Shown here: one piece after another, positions 52,493-63,107 of the stretch | Layout: the number at the start of each line of letters is the position of its first letter | How positions within the stretch are numbered: the first letter of the stretch is position 1 | DNA from: Rhynchopus sp. YZ270_cl-10 | Taxonomy: Eukaryota; Euglenozoa; Diplonemea; Diplonemida; Diplonemidae | Reading direction: 5' to 3' | Assembly (NCBI GenBank): GCA_964035575.1 | Contig: OZ037882.1 | Location: forward strand, 124,001 to 188,000 | Length of the DNA stretch: 64,000 nucleotides | Notes under the pieces: model-generated | Seen by the model: the letters and a program-made list of their open reading frames with translations, nothing else | What the model was told of the DNA's origin: nothing | Database searches by the model: none | Position numbers and translations under genes: made by a program

Positions 52493-53361
52493 TGTGTGGG
52501 TTGGTTGTGTTTGTTCGTGGATCTGCGGTGTGTGGGTGTGATGTGGCAACACTCGTTTGCGAGAGGACGGGTGGGTCGAGTGGCAGATGCACACACGGGA
52601 TGGGGTGCTTTCTTTTTCTTTTTCTGTTTCTGTTTCGTTTGCATCTTTCATTCTTTTGAGAGAAACCACAGATGGTGTCGTGTCTGTGTGTGACGAGCAG
52701 CACACGGCCGCCACATAGTCGTGCTGCCGTGCATTTTTCTGCCATTAACTTTGTGGGTTGTGTCACCTATGAACTTTTGTGGATTTCTGGATTGGTTTGC
52801 ACTCTGGCGACTTGAATAAATGGTCGTCAAACATAGTTGGCTGGGGGAGAGAAGAAACAAAAGCACACTGGTTTCCGTCAAACGCCTCCCCGAAAGGTCG
52901 CGTTCCTCGAAAAACAATCAGCGCGTATTTGTTTCTTTAGTTGCAGTCATGAAACTTAGTGGGCAACTAAGTTTGGCGAGGTTCAGAGTTTTTTTTTGGT
53001 TTTGTGGATTTTTTTTTACAACGTAAAGAAATCAAAAAAAAAACAACGAAGGATTAAAGAGGTGTCGTGAGCCACACGTGTTCACGACACCTTCCTTCAC
53101 AATAAAAAGAGTGGAATTGCGAACAAAAGGTGCACAAAGCAATACCCAGAGAGAAAGCCTGTGTGGGTGACGGGTGCACAACCTTGTCCGCGTGTTTATA
53201 TTCAGCACAGCGAGAGAGGGCAACGTTGCTCCTCACTCAAGTGCCGAAAAATACAGCAACTGAAACAATAACGCCCATTCTTTTGAAAATGTGCATGTGA
53301 GGAAAAATTCTAAACAGGTAACAGATGCTCAAAAGTGAAAAATTCTGGCGTTAATGGATCG

Positions 53362-54046
53362 CTACACCATGGACTCGTAATGACATTACGCGCGTCATGA
53401 CGAGGTAATTACGAGTGCCTTGACGAGGGCACCCCCTCGTAATTACGAGGGGGTGCCCTCGTCATGACGAGGTAATTACGAGGGCACCCCCTCGTAATTA
53501 CCACGTCACGACGTCGTCATGACGTGGGCACCCACGACAAGGCGATTTTTGACCAATAAAAAAAAATTTTTTTTTTCAAAAATCGGGCGTGGTAGGTCAT
53601 AAAGTGGCCCAAAAAATCCAAAGAAAACCTCAGATTGACCAAATGGTGAAAAAAATTGTCAAGGCAAATTTCAGCCAAAATACGGTCATTAGACCCCCAC
53701 AGATGCTTAAAAGTGCCAAAATTTGCTTTTAATGGCCTCAAATCGTCGAAATTAGCCCTATATAGGGCCAAAAAAAAAAAATTCGAGAGTCCCTTTCCCT
53801 GGGAGGCAATAGCCAGACAATGACCACGGGAGCACCCCTCGTAATTACGAGGGGTGCCCTCGTAATTACGAGGGCACCCCTCGTCATGACGTCGTAATGC
53901 CGTCGTCGTGACGAGGGAAACCCCACGTCATGACGTCGTCATTACGAGGGGGTGCCCGCGTCGTGACGACGTCATTGCGCGCGTAATTTCCCACGTAATT
54001 TCCCTCGTCCCTCGTCACGTAATGTCATTACGAGTCCATGGTGTAG
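53362..54046. mobile_element. Nested palindrome-rich element, unit 3
   Basis: Duplicate of 32869-33553. Confidence 0.65.
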
Positions 54047-54147
54047 GGTGGGTAAACTACCCAATCCAAAAATTATCGAACAGATTCGTGTTCCAAAAAA
54101 CCCAAAAAAAAATCCAAAAACCATAGGGTCCCCCCTATGGTTTTTAT

Positions 54148-54362
54148 ACAGTACAGTACACAGTACACAGTACACAGTACACAGTACACAGTACACAGTA
54201 CACAGTACACAGTACACAGTACACAGTACACAGTACACAGTACACAGTACACAGTACACAGTACACAGTACACAGTACACAGTACACAGTACACAGTACA
54301 CAGTACACAGTACACAGTACACAGTACACAGTACACAGTACACAGTACACAGTACACAGTAT
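54148..54362. repeat. Microsatellite (CAGTACA)n, unit 3
   Basis: About 30 copies of the 7-bp unit. Confidence 0.97.
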
Positions 54363-54717
54363 AGTACAGTACAGTACAGTACAGTACAGTACAGTACAGT
54401 ACAGTACAGTACAGTACAGTACAGTACAGTACAGTACAGTACAGTACAGTACAGTACAGTACAGTACAGTACAGTACAGTACAGTACAGTACAGTACAGT
54501 ACAGTACAGTACAGTACAGTACAGTACAGTACAGTACAGTACAGTACAGTACAGTACAGTACAGTACAGTACAGTACAGTACAGTACAGTACAGTACAGT
54601 ACAGTACAGTACAGTACAGTACAGTACAGTACAGTACAGTACAGTACAGTACAGTACAGTACAGTACAGTACAGTACAGTACAGTACAGTACAGTACAGT
54701 ACAGTACAGTACAGTAC
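54363..54717. repeat. Microsatellite (CAGTA)n, unit 3
   Basis: About 71 copies of the 5-bp unit. Confidence 0.97.
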
Positions 54718-56095
54718 GATTCACATATCAGACAAGATCTCGTTAGGCGTATACTCTGGGCCTCGTTCACTTAATAAACCACAGATGCAAATTTTTGAGC
54801 CTACGACCCCGCATTTAACTCATTTCGATCCCCTGATTTCAATCCCAAAAATATTTCAAAAAAATATTTCTGGTGTGGCAATAGTAAAGGGGGGTATGGA
54901 TATTGGAAAACAGGCCTTCATATACGCCTAACGAGATTTTGGAAGAAAAATTCACAAAACTTTCACTACCGCTTCATAAAAATTCACAAAACCATGTGGC
55001 TGACGACCCCAAAATAGCACAGTGTGACAGAGTCTAAACAGCATTGGTTCACTCATACGACCTGCACACCACACACGACACTGTTGTTGATGTGCACATT
55101 CTGCACAACTACGGCGAGGTCGTTGCGAAGCTGTACTGGGTGCAAGGCGCAGGGGTGCAGCTTTCACAGGCAAAGTTCTATGGGTAGTCCGGCATTGCGA
55201 CTGTGACGGCATCAGCCGCGCTCATTTTTTCTTCTACAAGCTTGGTGTCAGGGATGAAACAAAAGAATACATTGCATGATTTTTCTCTACCTACCACCTC
55301 CCGTGCATGAGTCTGTGTATAAGTCCGATTTTTGGGGCCCCCGGACTTATACACCGGTTTGCGCACGCAGGTACCCAGACCCACGCAGTGGCACATTACC
55401 TCAGTAGTGACCCACACACGAGGGAATGTGACACAGCAAAAATTTTTCCCCCAGACCCTGTCTTCATGCACCTTCGGCACAACGCCGCAGGCAGGCCAAA
55501 CAGCGTATAGAATTTGTTGTTTGTAAGCTACCCGCATGTTGAAGGGCCACATTTCGCCCTCCGCTAATTGCTTTTGTTTTTGACTTATTTTTGCCCCCCT
55601 CCCCAAATGCACCGATATTACGACCGGCGTAATATCGGTCGGGCTGTATGAATTTTCATCACCACATAACAAATTACCCCAAATCACCCCACACAAAATG
55701 AAAGTCAGTGTGGTGGAAGGGGGCCGACTGCACTTTCCGCGCACATTTCCCATGTTAGCAGAAGAGAACATGGTCAATGATGAGTGGCGTAACACCTCCA
55801 CCATTCCTCCGGGCTACCCCTCCAAAAACGCCCCACTTGTTCGTTGCTTTTCAGCCCAGAACCCTGTTTCTATTCACTTACCTGTACTGGTAAGATTCCC
55901 ACTACAATTCGCACTCTATCCCCCCGCCCAATCGCCACAACAAAAGTGCATACAAGCATCAAGACATGCGGAGACGAGCCGGTTACATTTAACCCGATGC
56001 GTCCCACAGAATTTTTTGGGACTTCAAGGAAGTAGCGAGGTCAACAGGAATGCGGGGACGAGCCAGATAACGGAACCCGATAGCGGCGACAGATT

Positions 56096-56216
56096 GCGCC
56101 CGCGCGCACCCACCCCGCGAAGCGGGGTGGGTGCGTGCGGGCGCTGCGCAGCGAAGCCTTTGCGCGAAGCGCAAAGGCGAGCGGAGCCGGGGGGTCTGGG
56201 GGGCGGAGCCCCCCAG
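56096..56216. repeat. Cluster of three GNA-loop hairpins, unit 3
   Basis: Duplicate of 35512-35632. Confidence 0.85.
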
Positions 56217-56638
56217 AAATTTTTTTTTAATAACAGAGTATTTTTCCCTGTTTCCAGGTGTATTTTTGGGTGTCTTGCAGGGTGCATCTAAAAAATTAGA
56301 AAATTTAAAAACGAAAACGAAAACGCCTTATTTGGGCTTTTTCGCGACCGCTCTTTCCAATCCGAAAATTATCGACCCTATTTTTTTACAACCTGGTATA
56401 GTCATATCACACCCTCAGTCAACATCAGCCAAAAAGTCACTTTTTCAAAAACGGATTCTCGCATTTGAAGGTGCAAAAAAGGCTCAGATCGCTTCAAAAC
56501 GTGCGTTTTGAACCGAACGACAACCCTCTCTGAATTCACGACATTTTTTCTCGACCCGATTAGTGGAGTAGATATTTGTTATTACCCCCTGGTTACCCTA
56601 CTGACACATTTTCAAAAGAATGGGCGTAAAAAAGTATA

Positions 56639-57640
56639 AGATGACCCTAAGCCTCTCGTGCTTGGTCACCTTGTGACAATATGATGCAGGATGCCTGCGT
56701 CGATGATGCGAATAGATACTAACAAAAAACACCAAAAGCAAAAGCAAAAGAACTTCCCGCTTTTACAAAGAGAAAAGAAAAGAAAAAGAGGGGAAAGTCA
56801 AAATAACCTTGCTATTAAAAAGAAATGTCAAAAAATATCTTTTAAAAAAATTGTAAAATGTGTTGTTTCCAGCGGTCAGTCAGTCAGGAACTCCCTGACC
56901 AGGAAACAGCCCTTCAACCGCGATCATCAGAAGAAAGGGCGAAAATGGTAGTATGCAATAAAAAAGCTTTTTGCCGAGAGAGGGGTGAGGAAATAAAGAA
57001 GAAAAATGCGAATCATCAGATCCTCTGCGTAATGGCTTTCATCGTGTCAGAGAGTGTCTTGGTCATCGACGCAGCCAATGCGACAGAAAAGCTCCACTCG
57101 TTCATCATCTGCTGCAGCAGAAGCGCTGTTGTTGGGTCCGCTAAGTTACCCGTTGCCAACAGGTCGTGGATTGCCTTCTCCTTCTCATCAACCGCGCTGT
57201 TAAGCTCGTTGGCAGCATCCACCAGGTTCATGAGGGAACCCGTGTCAAACTCAGGCACAGGCACACCACCCTGCTGCACGTCCGACTGTCTCTTGACCGT
57301 CACCACTGCCTCCTTACACTCCACCAAAGCAGTGATGGCTTCGGCATCGCACTCAAGCGACAGCAGCACAGTCGTTGGCACATCGGTCGCGCATGTGTCT
57401 GCGTTGTACTCGCTCGACGTCGGCGAGCAGGTGTCCAGCAGCACAAGCATCTTCGTGGCGAGGTTGGTCTGCTTTGCTGCGTACCTCACCACGCTCTCCT
57501 TGCACGCTGTGCTCAGGTCCCAGGTTTCCCCGTGCGCAACAGTGCACAGCGCCACCAGAAGAACAGCCACCTGAGTGAACATTGTGTGGGTTGGTTGTGT
57601 TTGTTTGTGGATCTGCGGTGTGTGGGTGTGATGTGGCAAC
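56639..57640. repeat. Partial fourth copy of the segmental repeat
   Basis: Only the first kilobase of the unit is present. It contains secreted-family copy 17. Beyond about 57640 the sequence still resembles a second-type upstream region but with many changes, so it is an older array end, not a recent duplicate. Confidence 0.9.
57016..57582 (-). CDS. Secreted family copy 17 (duplicate of copy 5)
   Basis: 188 residues, translated from MFTQVAVLL the same as copies 5, 9 and 13. Its upstream region diverges beyond about 57640 (ACACTGG, ACACGCGGGATGGGATGC), so it may be expressed differently from its twins. It is the outermost gene of the array on this side. Confidence 0.9.
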   Translation of the reverse strand: MFTQVAVLLVALCTVAHGETWDLSTACKESVVRYAAKQTNLATKMLVLLDTCSPTSSEYNADTCATDVPTTVLLSLECDAEAITALVECKEAVVTVKRQSDVQQGGVPVPEFDTGSLMNLVDAANELNSAVDEKEKAIHDLLATGNLADPTTALLLQQMMNEWSFSVALAASMTKTLSDTMKAITQRI

Positions 57641-59020
57641 ACTGGTTTGCGAGAGGACGGGTGGGTCGAGTGGCAGATGCACACACGCGGGATGGGATGC
57701 TTTCTTTTTCTTTTTCTGTTTCTGTTTCATTTGCATCTTTCTTTCTTGTGAGAAACCACAGATGGTGTCATGTCTGTGTGTGACGAGCAGCACAGCCGCC
57801 ACACCATCGCATTACCGTGCATTTTTCTGCCATAAGCTTGGTGGGGGTATATCACCTACCAAACTTTCATGGATTTCCGGGATTGGGGTATACCCTTCGC
57901 TGGACACATGGCTTTACACCAACAGCGTAAAGCTACGGTATCAATGCCTGCCGTATTTATCTAAAATCATGGGAGAAGAAAAAGAAAAAAAGAAGAAAGG
58001 TTACTGGGGGGGGGGCGAATAAGAGATGTGGCATCTCTTATTAGGCGAACGGACGAGCCAAAAATAAAAATTTTTTTTTGGGGAAAAAAAAGCAAAAAAA
58101 CATTTTCGCCGGAGGCAAAAAAATTTTTTTGACCACTTTTTTGCCAGACCGGGTAGACAGGGTAAAATTTCAAAATGTTTTTTCAAGATAAAACCCTGTT
58201 GCATGCAAAAAAAAAAAAAAAAAAATACCCCCAAAATCTCAACCTGATCTCTTATTCGGCCCTGATCTCTTATTCGCCCCCCCCCCAGTAATGAGAACGT
58301 CACCCTCTCGTGCTTACCAGATCCGTTGCGAGGTTTATATCTAAAACAAAGAGAAATTGAAAGTAACAAACACCTCGCCGTACACCAGCTGAGATGGGCA
58401 GGTAAAATAGCAGACCGCTTGGTGCATCAGTTGACAAAGCACACAAAAGAAAAAGTAGAGTTAAAATACAAAGCGCTCTCGTGAACAGTGTACCTGAAGC
58501 CTAAGAAACATAGAGGGTGCTAGTTTGCTGACCGTCCCATGGATGTATTTTATGTTTGTACATTTGGTTGTAGTGTCGACATCCTAAGGATGTGCTCCTC
58601 CTTTTTTTTTTTTGAAGGATTGTTGAATAGTGTAGTTGCCACCTGTGTGCAAGCTGCACTGAATCTAATATTATTGTATTTTTGTCCGTCCCCTTGGCGG
58701 TGCTGCTTTCACACCCAAACGGCAGACCCAAAGAGAACTACATTTCCACTAATTACGTTTTCACCCCATCTTTTGTTCTTCCCCGATACTTTTTTGAGAT
58801 ATTTTTTTGCTGGGAAAAAAAAAATCCTGGTGTGGCTGAATGGCGGCAAAAAGTACGCAAGAAGCGCGAATCACCCACCACTTTTGGCTTTTTTTTTTGT
58901 TGCAGACCACACCTAAACTACCAAAAACTACCCCACTAACCCCCTAAACGCACAAACCCCGCACTTCGCGGTTTGCAGCTCTCAACAACACGACAACACC
59001 GTCAGACACAGAGCACCCCC
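57641..59020. other. Degraded array end and transposon debris
   Basis: 57641-57850 is a worn copy of array upstream sequence. A small MITE lies at 58004-58288. At 58371-58487 the plus strand reads HLAVHQLRWAGKIADRLVHQ, like the LRW-G-H tail of some LINE reverse transcriptases, and its end resembles 5125-5180. 58680-58930 contains a plus-strand frame (NGRPKENYISTNYVFTPSFV) that I cannot assign. Confidence 0.45.
58004..58288. mobile_element. Small MITE with TA target duplication
   Basis: A near-perfect inverted repeat of about 23 bp begins CTGGGGGGGGG and continues GCGAATAAGAGAT. The AAGAGAT/ATCTCTTAT words are repeated just inside each end. TA flanks both sides (58002-58003 and 58289-58290), as for Tc1/mariner-type elements. 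285 bp, noncoding. The interior has a TTTTCGCC-GGA-GGCAAAA hairpin. Confidence 0.75.
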
Positions 59021-59568
59021 TCACTCACCCCTCATCCGGAAATAGGCCTCCGAGAACCTGCCAAACAGGAAGCAGGCAATCCAGTATGAGCAGTACACGA
59101 GGATCGGCCAGATGATGTCACGTGGCAGTGGGGACAGCTTGTAGGAGCGTGCGTAGGAGATGGCCTGCTGGTCGTTCTGTGGTGTGGTGTGTGTTTTGAC
59201 AACAGATTTAGAGTGGGTACTGCCTGAACGGGGTTTTGCCCACCGTTCAGTTGGTGTGGTGTGAGGTGGTGTGTCTGAAGGAGACGAAACAAACGGGAAC
59301 CTAGCGGATCTCTATATGCATACCACACTTTCGACGCTAGGGTGCCCTGCAAGAAGCTTCCCGGAACGCTCGACAGCCCTGCTCACCCGTGGGGTGTCGG
59401 CAAACAGCGCAGGTCGTTTGTAGTATTGTCTGTGAGGGAGAGGGGAGGGGAGATGGTTTTGACATGTATTGTTTTGGTTTGTGCAAAAGACAACGGAAAT
59501 AGAAACCTTAATCGCCGTAGGTATTCCTTTCTTTGATAGTTGTCCAAATGGGGAATGTGGATTGTCAT
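59021..59568 (-). CDS. Small single-pass membrane protein, split gene of three exons
   Basis: Exons 59568-59507, 59429-59387 and 59176-59021 join in phase to give 86 residues. Exon 2 is preceded by a strong pyrimidine tract (CTCCCCTCCCCTCTCCCTCACAG) and followed by GTGAGC. Exon 1 ends AG before GTTTCT, a weak donor. The product starts MTIHIPHLDNYQRKEYLRRL, continues RQYYKRPALFADTPR, then SYKLSPLPRD and one hydrophobic helix IIWPILVYCSYWIACFLFG, and ends FSEAYFRMRGE. A basic N-terminal part before a single helix resembles small inner-membrane subunits of mitochondrial complexes, but I do not recognise the family. The last codons overlap a perfect donor (GGTGAGT), so a further exon is possible. 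Confidence 0.6.
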
Positions 59569-59888
59569 GATATTGACATTAGGGCAGGGATTAGGGATGT
59601 TTTTCGGCAATGTTTATAACATCAATAATGAAACGGGTCTTTGAGTTCCGAGAAAGAGTACGACATTCACTGCATATCACGGGTACGCCCGGCTGTCAGG
59701 TCTTTCACTCAGTTGTGAGCGTCGTGATCGATGAGGACGAGGCACCGACACCATCATTCCACCAAAACGACCGGGTTGTATCTCGTGCCTGCTTGTCTCA
59801 CAAGGTCTTCTGATCCCAAGTAGGAAGATACGTCTGATTGCATGCAATATGAAGTCTACTGCGCACTTTCGTGGATTCTTTTTTTGTG

Positions 59889-62022
59889 TCAAAACCAGAT
59901 GATATCCTCCAGTGTGAGGCGCCCTACACTAAGTGGGCTAATAGTATTTTGTTTGCAAAATAAAAAGAGAAGTCCCACCAACCGAGAAGAAACACACACA
60001 CACACGACCCACAATAATACACTACCCCCTCACCCCATATGGGGTCATAGTAAAGAATTACCCTATTTCGCTCCACACATACCTTTCGTCAAACAACGTA
60101 AATGGCCCTGCCACATAGCTCGGCCACCCCAACGCTGTGACGAACAGACTGTCCACTACGGACACTGTCACCCATGTGTCCCCTTCTGCCTCTTTTTCCT
60201 CTACTAGCTTGAGCAGTGCCTCACAGAGCAGGACGAGGAAACGTTCTGTCTTTGCCTCTCCCGCTGCTGTCGCCTGCGGGAGTGATGTGAGGGCAAGCCT
60301 CTGCGAGGCCATCATACGCCCCACGACACCTTCCCCCAGGTGCAGATTCTCCTCCAGCATAGCTGGCGAAGCGCCTGCAGCGGCAGCAGCACCATGTGCA
60401 CACGACACCAACCCATCGACCACACCCCCTTTGCTCACCAACACCAAACACCCCAACGCAGTCAGCTTCAACACTGCCAGATGGGTCGCAGCGTCCTCCT
60501 CCCAGCCTTTCCCAATCAGCCTCACATCTGCCGTCGTACTTTGCCCTACAACGTGAAAATCTACCCGAACACATGGTGCATGATGGGTAGGCACACATGC
60601 CTCTTGCGAAGAGCGGAGCCACAGCCATTTGCTGCTGCTCTCTGCTTCGGGGAGGTCGAGCGGGGCAAGGAATTCGGTGCTAACGGCTTTGGTGTATTCT
60701 GCGAGAGTTCCATCATAGGAGGAAGGGTTCCAGACTACAGCGACGACACCATAGCCGCTGGCGGAGGGGACACCACCGTTGAGGAAGGTGTCATACTTTT
60801 GGAGGCGCGGGAGGAGGAGGTCGAGCTCCTCGGAGTCTATCGTGGCCTCCATCGCGTCCACGACAGCAACACGGTCCCTCGCGGAGAGCGCGGCGAGGAT
60901 GCAGAACCTGCCATTGCGTAGTGCCGTGCTGACGAGGGCTGCCACATCAGCAACAGGGCCGACTGCGAGAATGGACCGTTGCTCTTTGGGCACTGCTCCG
61001 GGACGTCGGGTAAGCTGTTGAATGTCACCAATATCACGTTTTTGTTTCATCAACGTTTTGGCATGCGAGGAAACCACCTGAGAGGCCGCAGCTTTGACAG
61101 AGTGCGCAACCGCCTGCGCGATCTTCATATCACAACAGTGGAACAGCGTGTCCAGCGCAACGCGTGGTGCGGGGTTGCTGACCTGCTGCGCTTCGTGGAT
61201 GAGGCGGAGCCAGAAGCGTCCGAGCATGGTGTTCTGCAGCCAGGATTCTCTCTTGGTGCAGCCGCGGCGGAGTTGGATGGTAGGGGAGCGTGTCACGACG
61301 TCCCATATGAGACGGTCCATCTCGACCTCAGCACCACGTCCCGTGCGTGAGTCCATCACCATGTCAATGAGGCGTTCTTCATATGCCACCCCAGTCCGCA
61401 CCGTTCTGCCGTTTACAATAAGGCTTGCCGCGTTCTTCAGGCCGACCAATTGAGGAAGGCGAATGAGCGCTCCGCACGCAGGGATGAGCCCGCTTTTTAC
61501 TTCGGGGAGTCCGAGGACGGATTTTTGCGCGCACATTCGGAGGGTGCAGGCGAGGGCGAGTTCATATCCTGCGCCGAGGACAGCGCCGTGGAGCATTGCG
61601 ACGCTTGGAATCGGGAGGTTCGCAAGAAGGTCAAATGTGGTGAAGAGGGACCGGAGGAATTCTGTTGCCTGCGATAAAGAGGTTTGATTGTAGAGGAGAG
61701 CAGTGTCGAGCCCTGGGGAGAAGCCCTCTGCCTTTGCGCTGGTAACACACACTGCCTGCACATCGCTCCCCTCATCCGCGACAGCTTCCGCTACGCTCTT
61801 AACCACCTCCGCCAGCTCCTTCGCAAAGACTGCGTCCATAACGTTCACCTTTGCGTCCTTTCTATCGAGCACTATCCACGCCACATCCGCTGTGCGAGCA
61901 CCAGGCAAATCACCCCCTTTTGTATCAGACATCGAAGTGACATACAACGAGACCGCCTCCCCAGCACGCTTGAGGTGTGCATCTGTACAGCGTGGGGGGA
62001 AATACTCATTTGTGTCCGCCAT
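59889..62022 (-). CDS. Trifunctional-enzyme alpha-like protein: intact hydratase domain, degenerate dehydrogenase domain
   Basis: The main exon is 62022-60083, ending in a GTATGT donor. A likely last exon is 59928-59889, giving 659 residues; that exon is less certain. Residues 1-300 form an enoyl-CoA hydratase domain. Both catalytic glutamates of the family are present: Glu154 in GAGYELALAC and Glu174 in GLPEVKSGLIPACGALIRLP. Residues about 350-560 align in order with the 3-hydroxyacyl-CoA dehydrogenase part, but the Rossmann G-x-G-x-x-G is replaced by AVGPVADVAA, and the HFFNP-type catalytic His motif is not preserved. The end keeps the family block LGWPSYVAGPFTLFDE. Family members act in fatty-acid beta-oxidation in mitochondria or peroxisomes. 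Probably only hydratase or isomerase activity remains. Start at 62022 (AAAATGG context) is preferred over Met at 62115, which adds a Pro-rich stretch. Confidence 0.85.
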
Positions 62023-63107
62023 TTTTTGTGGGGGCGGGGAGGGGAGGGGAGGGGAGGGGGGAGACCGGGGTGTGTGCCTAAGGTGGGGTGGGGTGACAAT
62101 GCGGGTAGTTCTCAAAGGAAGCGGAGACGGTCCATATAGGTTGTTGGAGAGGAAGGCTTGCGCTCATGACGACCTTCGCTTCTCCTCATCCTGTTCAAGG
62201 TCCATAGGTGTGTCGGCCTCCCAAAATCACGACACCATGATACCCTTAACCTGCTCCGTGCTTTCAGGGCTACCCAAAGATGGTGCAGTTGCCAGTGGTG
62301 TGGGCACTGTGACCGCTGCATGGATGAGCAGCTCTCCGCCCCCGCCATTGAGTGTGCCCGCCACCACTACTCTTGATGGAATCGATGAGATCGATCCCAG
62401 ACGGTGTGATGGGGGTCCACGATGTCCCCCGGGCGACTATGCGGTGCTGCCGCGTGATCGGATGAGCACGAGAGACGAGGAGAAGCGAGAGCCGGACGGT
62501 GACGGAGGAAGCTGCAGGGTTCCTTCAATACTGCACCCTCCCCCGCTGCGAAGCGAAGATCGAGGATCTGCTGCGCTGCAAAGAGAGAAGCGGGGTGGGT
62601 GGCAGGGATGGATATCCAGGATGGCAGTGGGCACATGCCGTCGGTGTGTGTTTGGTCGGGTGTGTGCTATCCCCTCCTGGCCGTTGTATATCACGGCGCG
62701 GTGCAGTGTCCCGTGAGCCGTGGAACATAGGAGAAGAGAGTTATATAAAAGAAACTGCGGCATGTCTCCCAAGGTGTGGTAAAAATATGGGTAGTTCCCA
62801 AAGGAAGAGAGTTCTGGCCCCATAGTGTGATGTGAAATGTGAAAATATTGAAAAGTGACGGTACTGTCTTTTTTTTTCTATTTCCTAATCAATTTACTCA
62901 ACTAGAAAGGGGGGGTTGGAGCAAAAAAGGGACACTGTCCCCCCTTTTCTCCCCTCTCTCGATTCTCACCAAAAATCTGGAATATAAAAAAAAAAAAAAA
63001 ATGAAAAAAATGGTTTTTTTCCCCCGGCCCCTGGCTGTGCTGAATTAACACAGAGGGAGAGGGTTGTTGGGGAGGGTAGTTTTGAGGTGGTGGCGGTGGT
63101 GGTGGTG

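Larger units (their letters stand above)
53272..56626. mobile_element. 3.36 kb inverted-repeat element, unit 3
   Basis: Duplicate of 32779-36042 with the same ends and flanking TAA. Confidence 0.75.
46363..56638. repeat. 10.3 kb segmental repeat, unit 3
   Basis: Third copy; holds secreted-family copies 13-16. It is 32 bp shorter than unit 2 through microsatellite length. Confidence 0.95.

Noticed and set aside
11203-57582. Secreted family as true oomycete elicitins
   Set aside because: Only a short PTT-x4-L-x-C resemblance is visible, the cysteine number and order differ, and the C-terminal hairpin has no elicitin counterpart.
59677-59892. Alternative last exon of the trifunctional-like gene ending with a Pro/Arg-rich tail
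   Set aside because: The acceptor after GTGTAG would also be in phase, but the resulting tail has no family resemblance; the short exon 59928-59889 was preferred, with limited certainty.
61703-62716. A 337-codon plus-strand frame
   Set aside because: Mostly antisense to the hydratase domain and its GC-rich leader; the minus strand carries the conserved catalytic glutamates.
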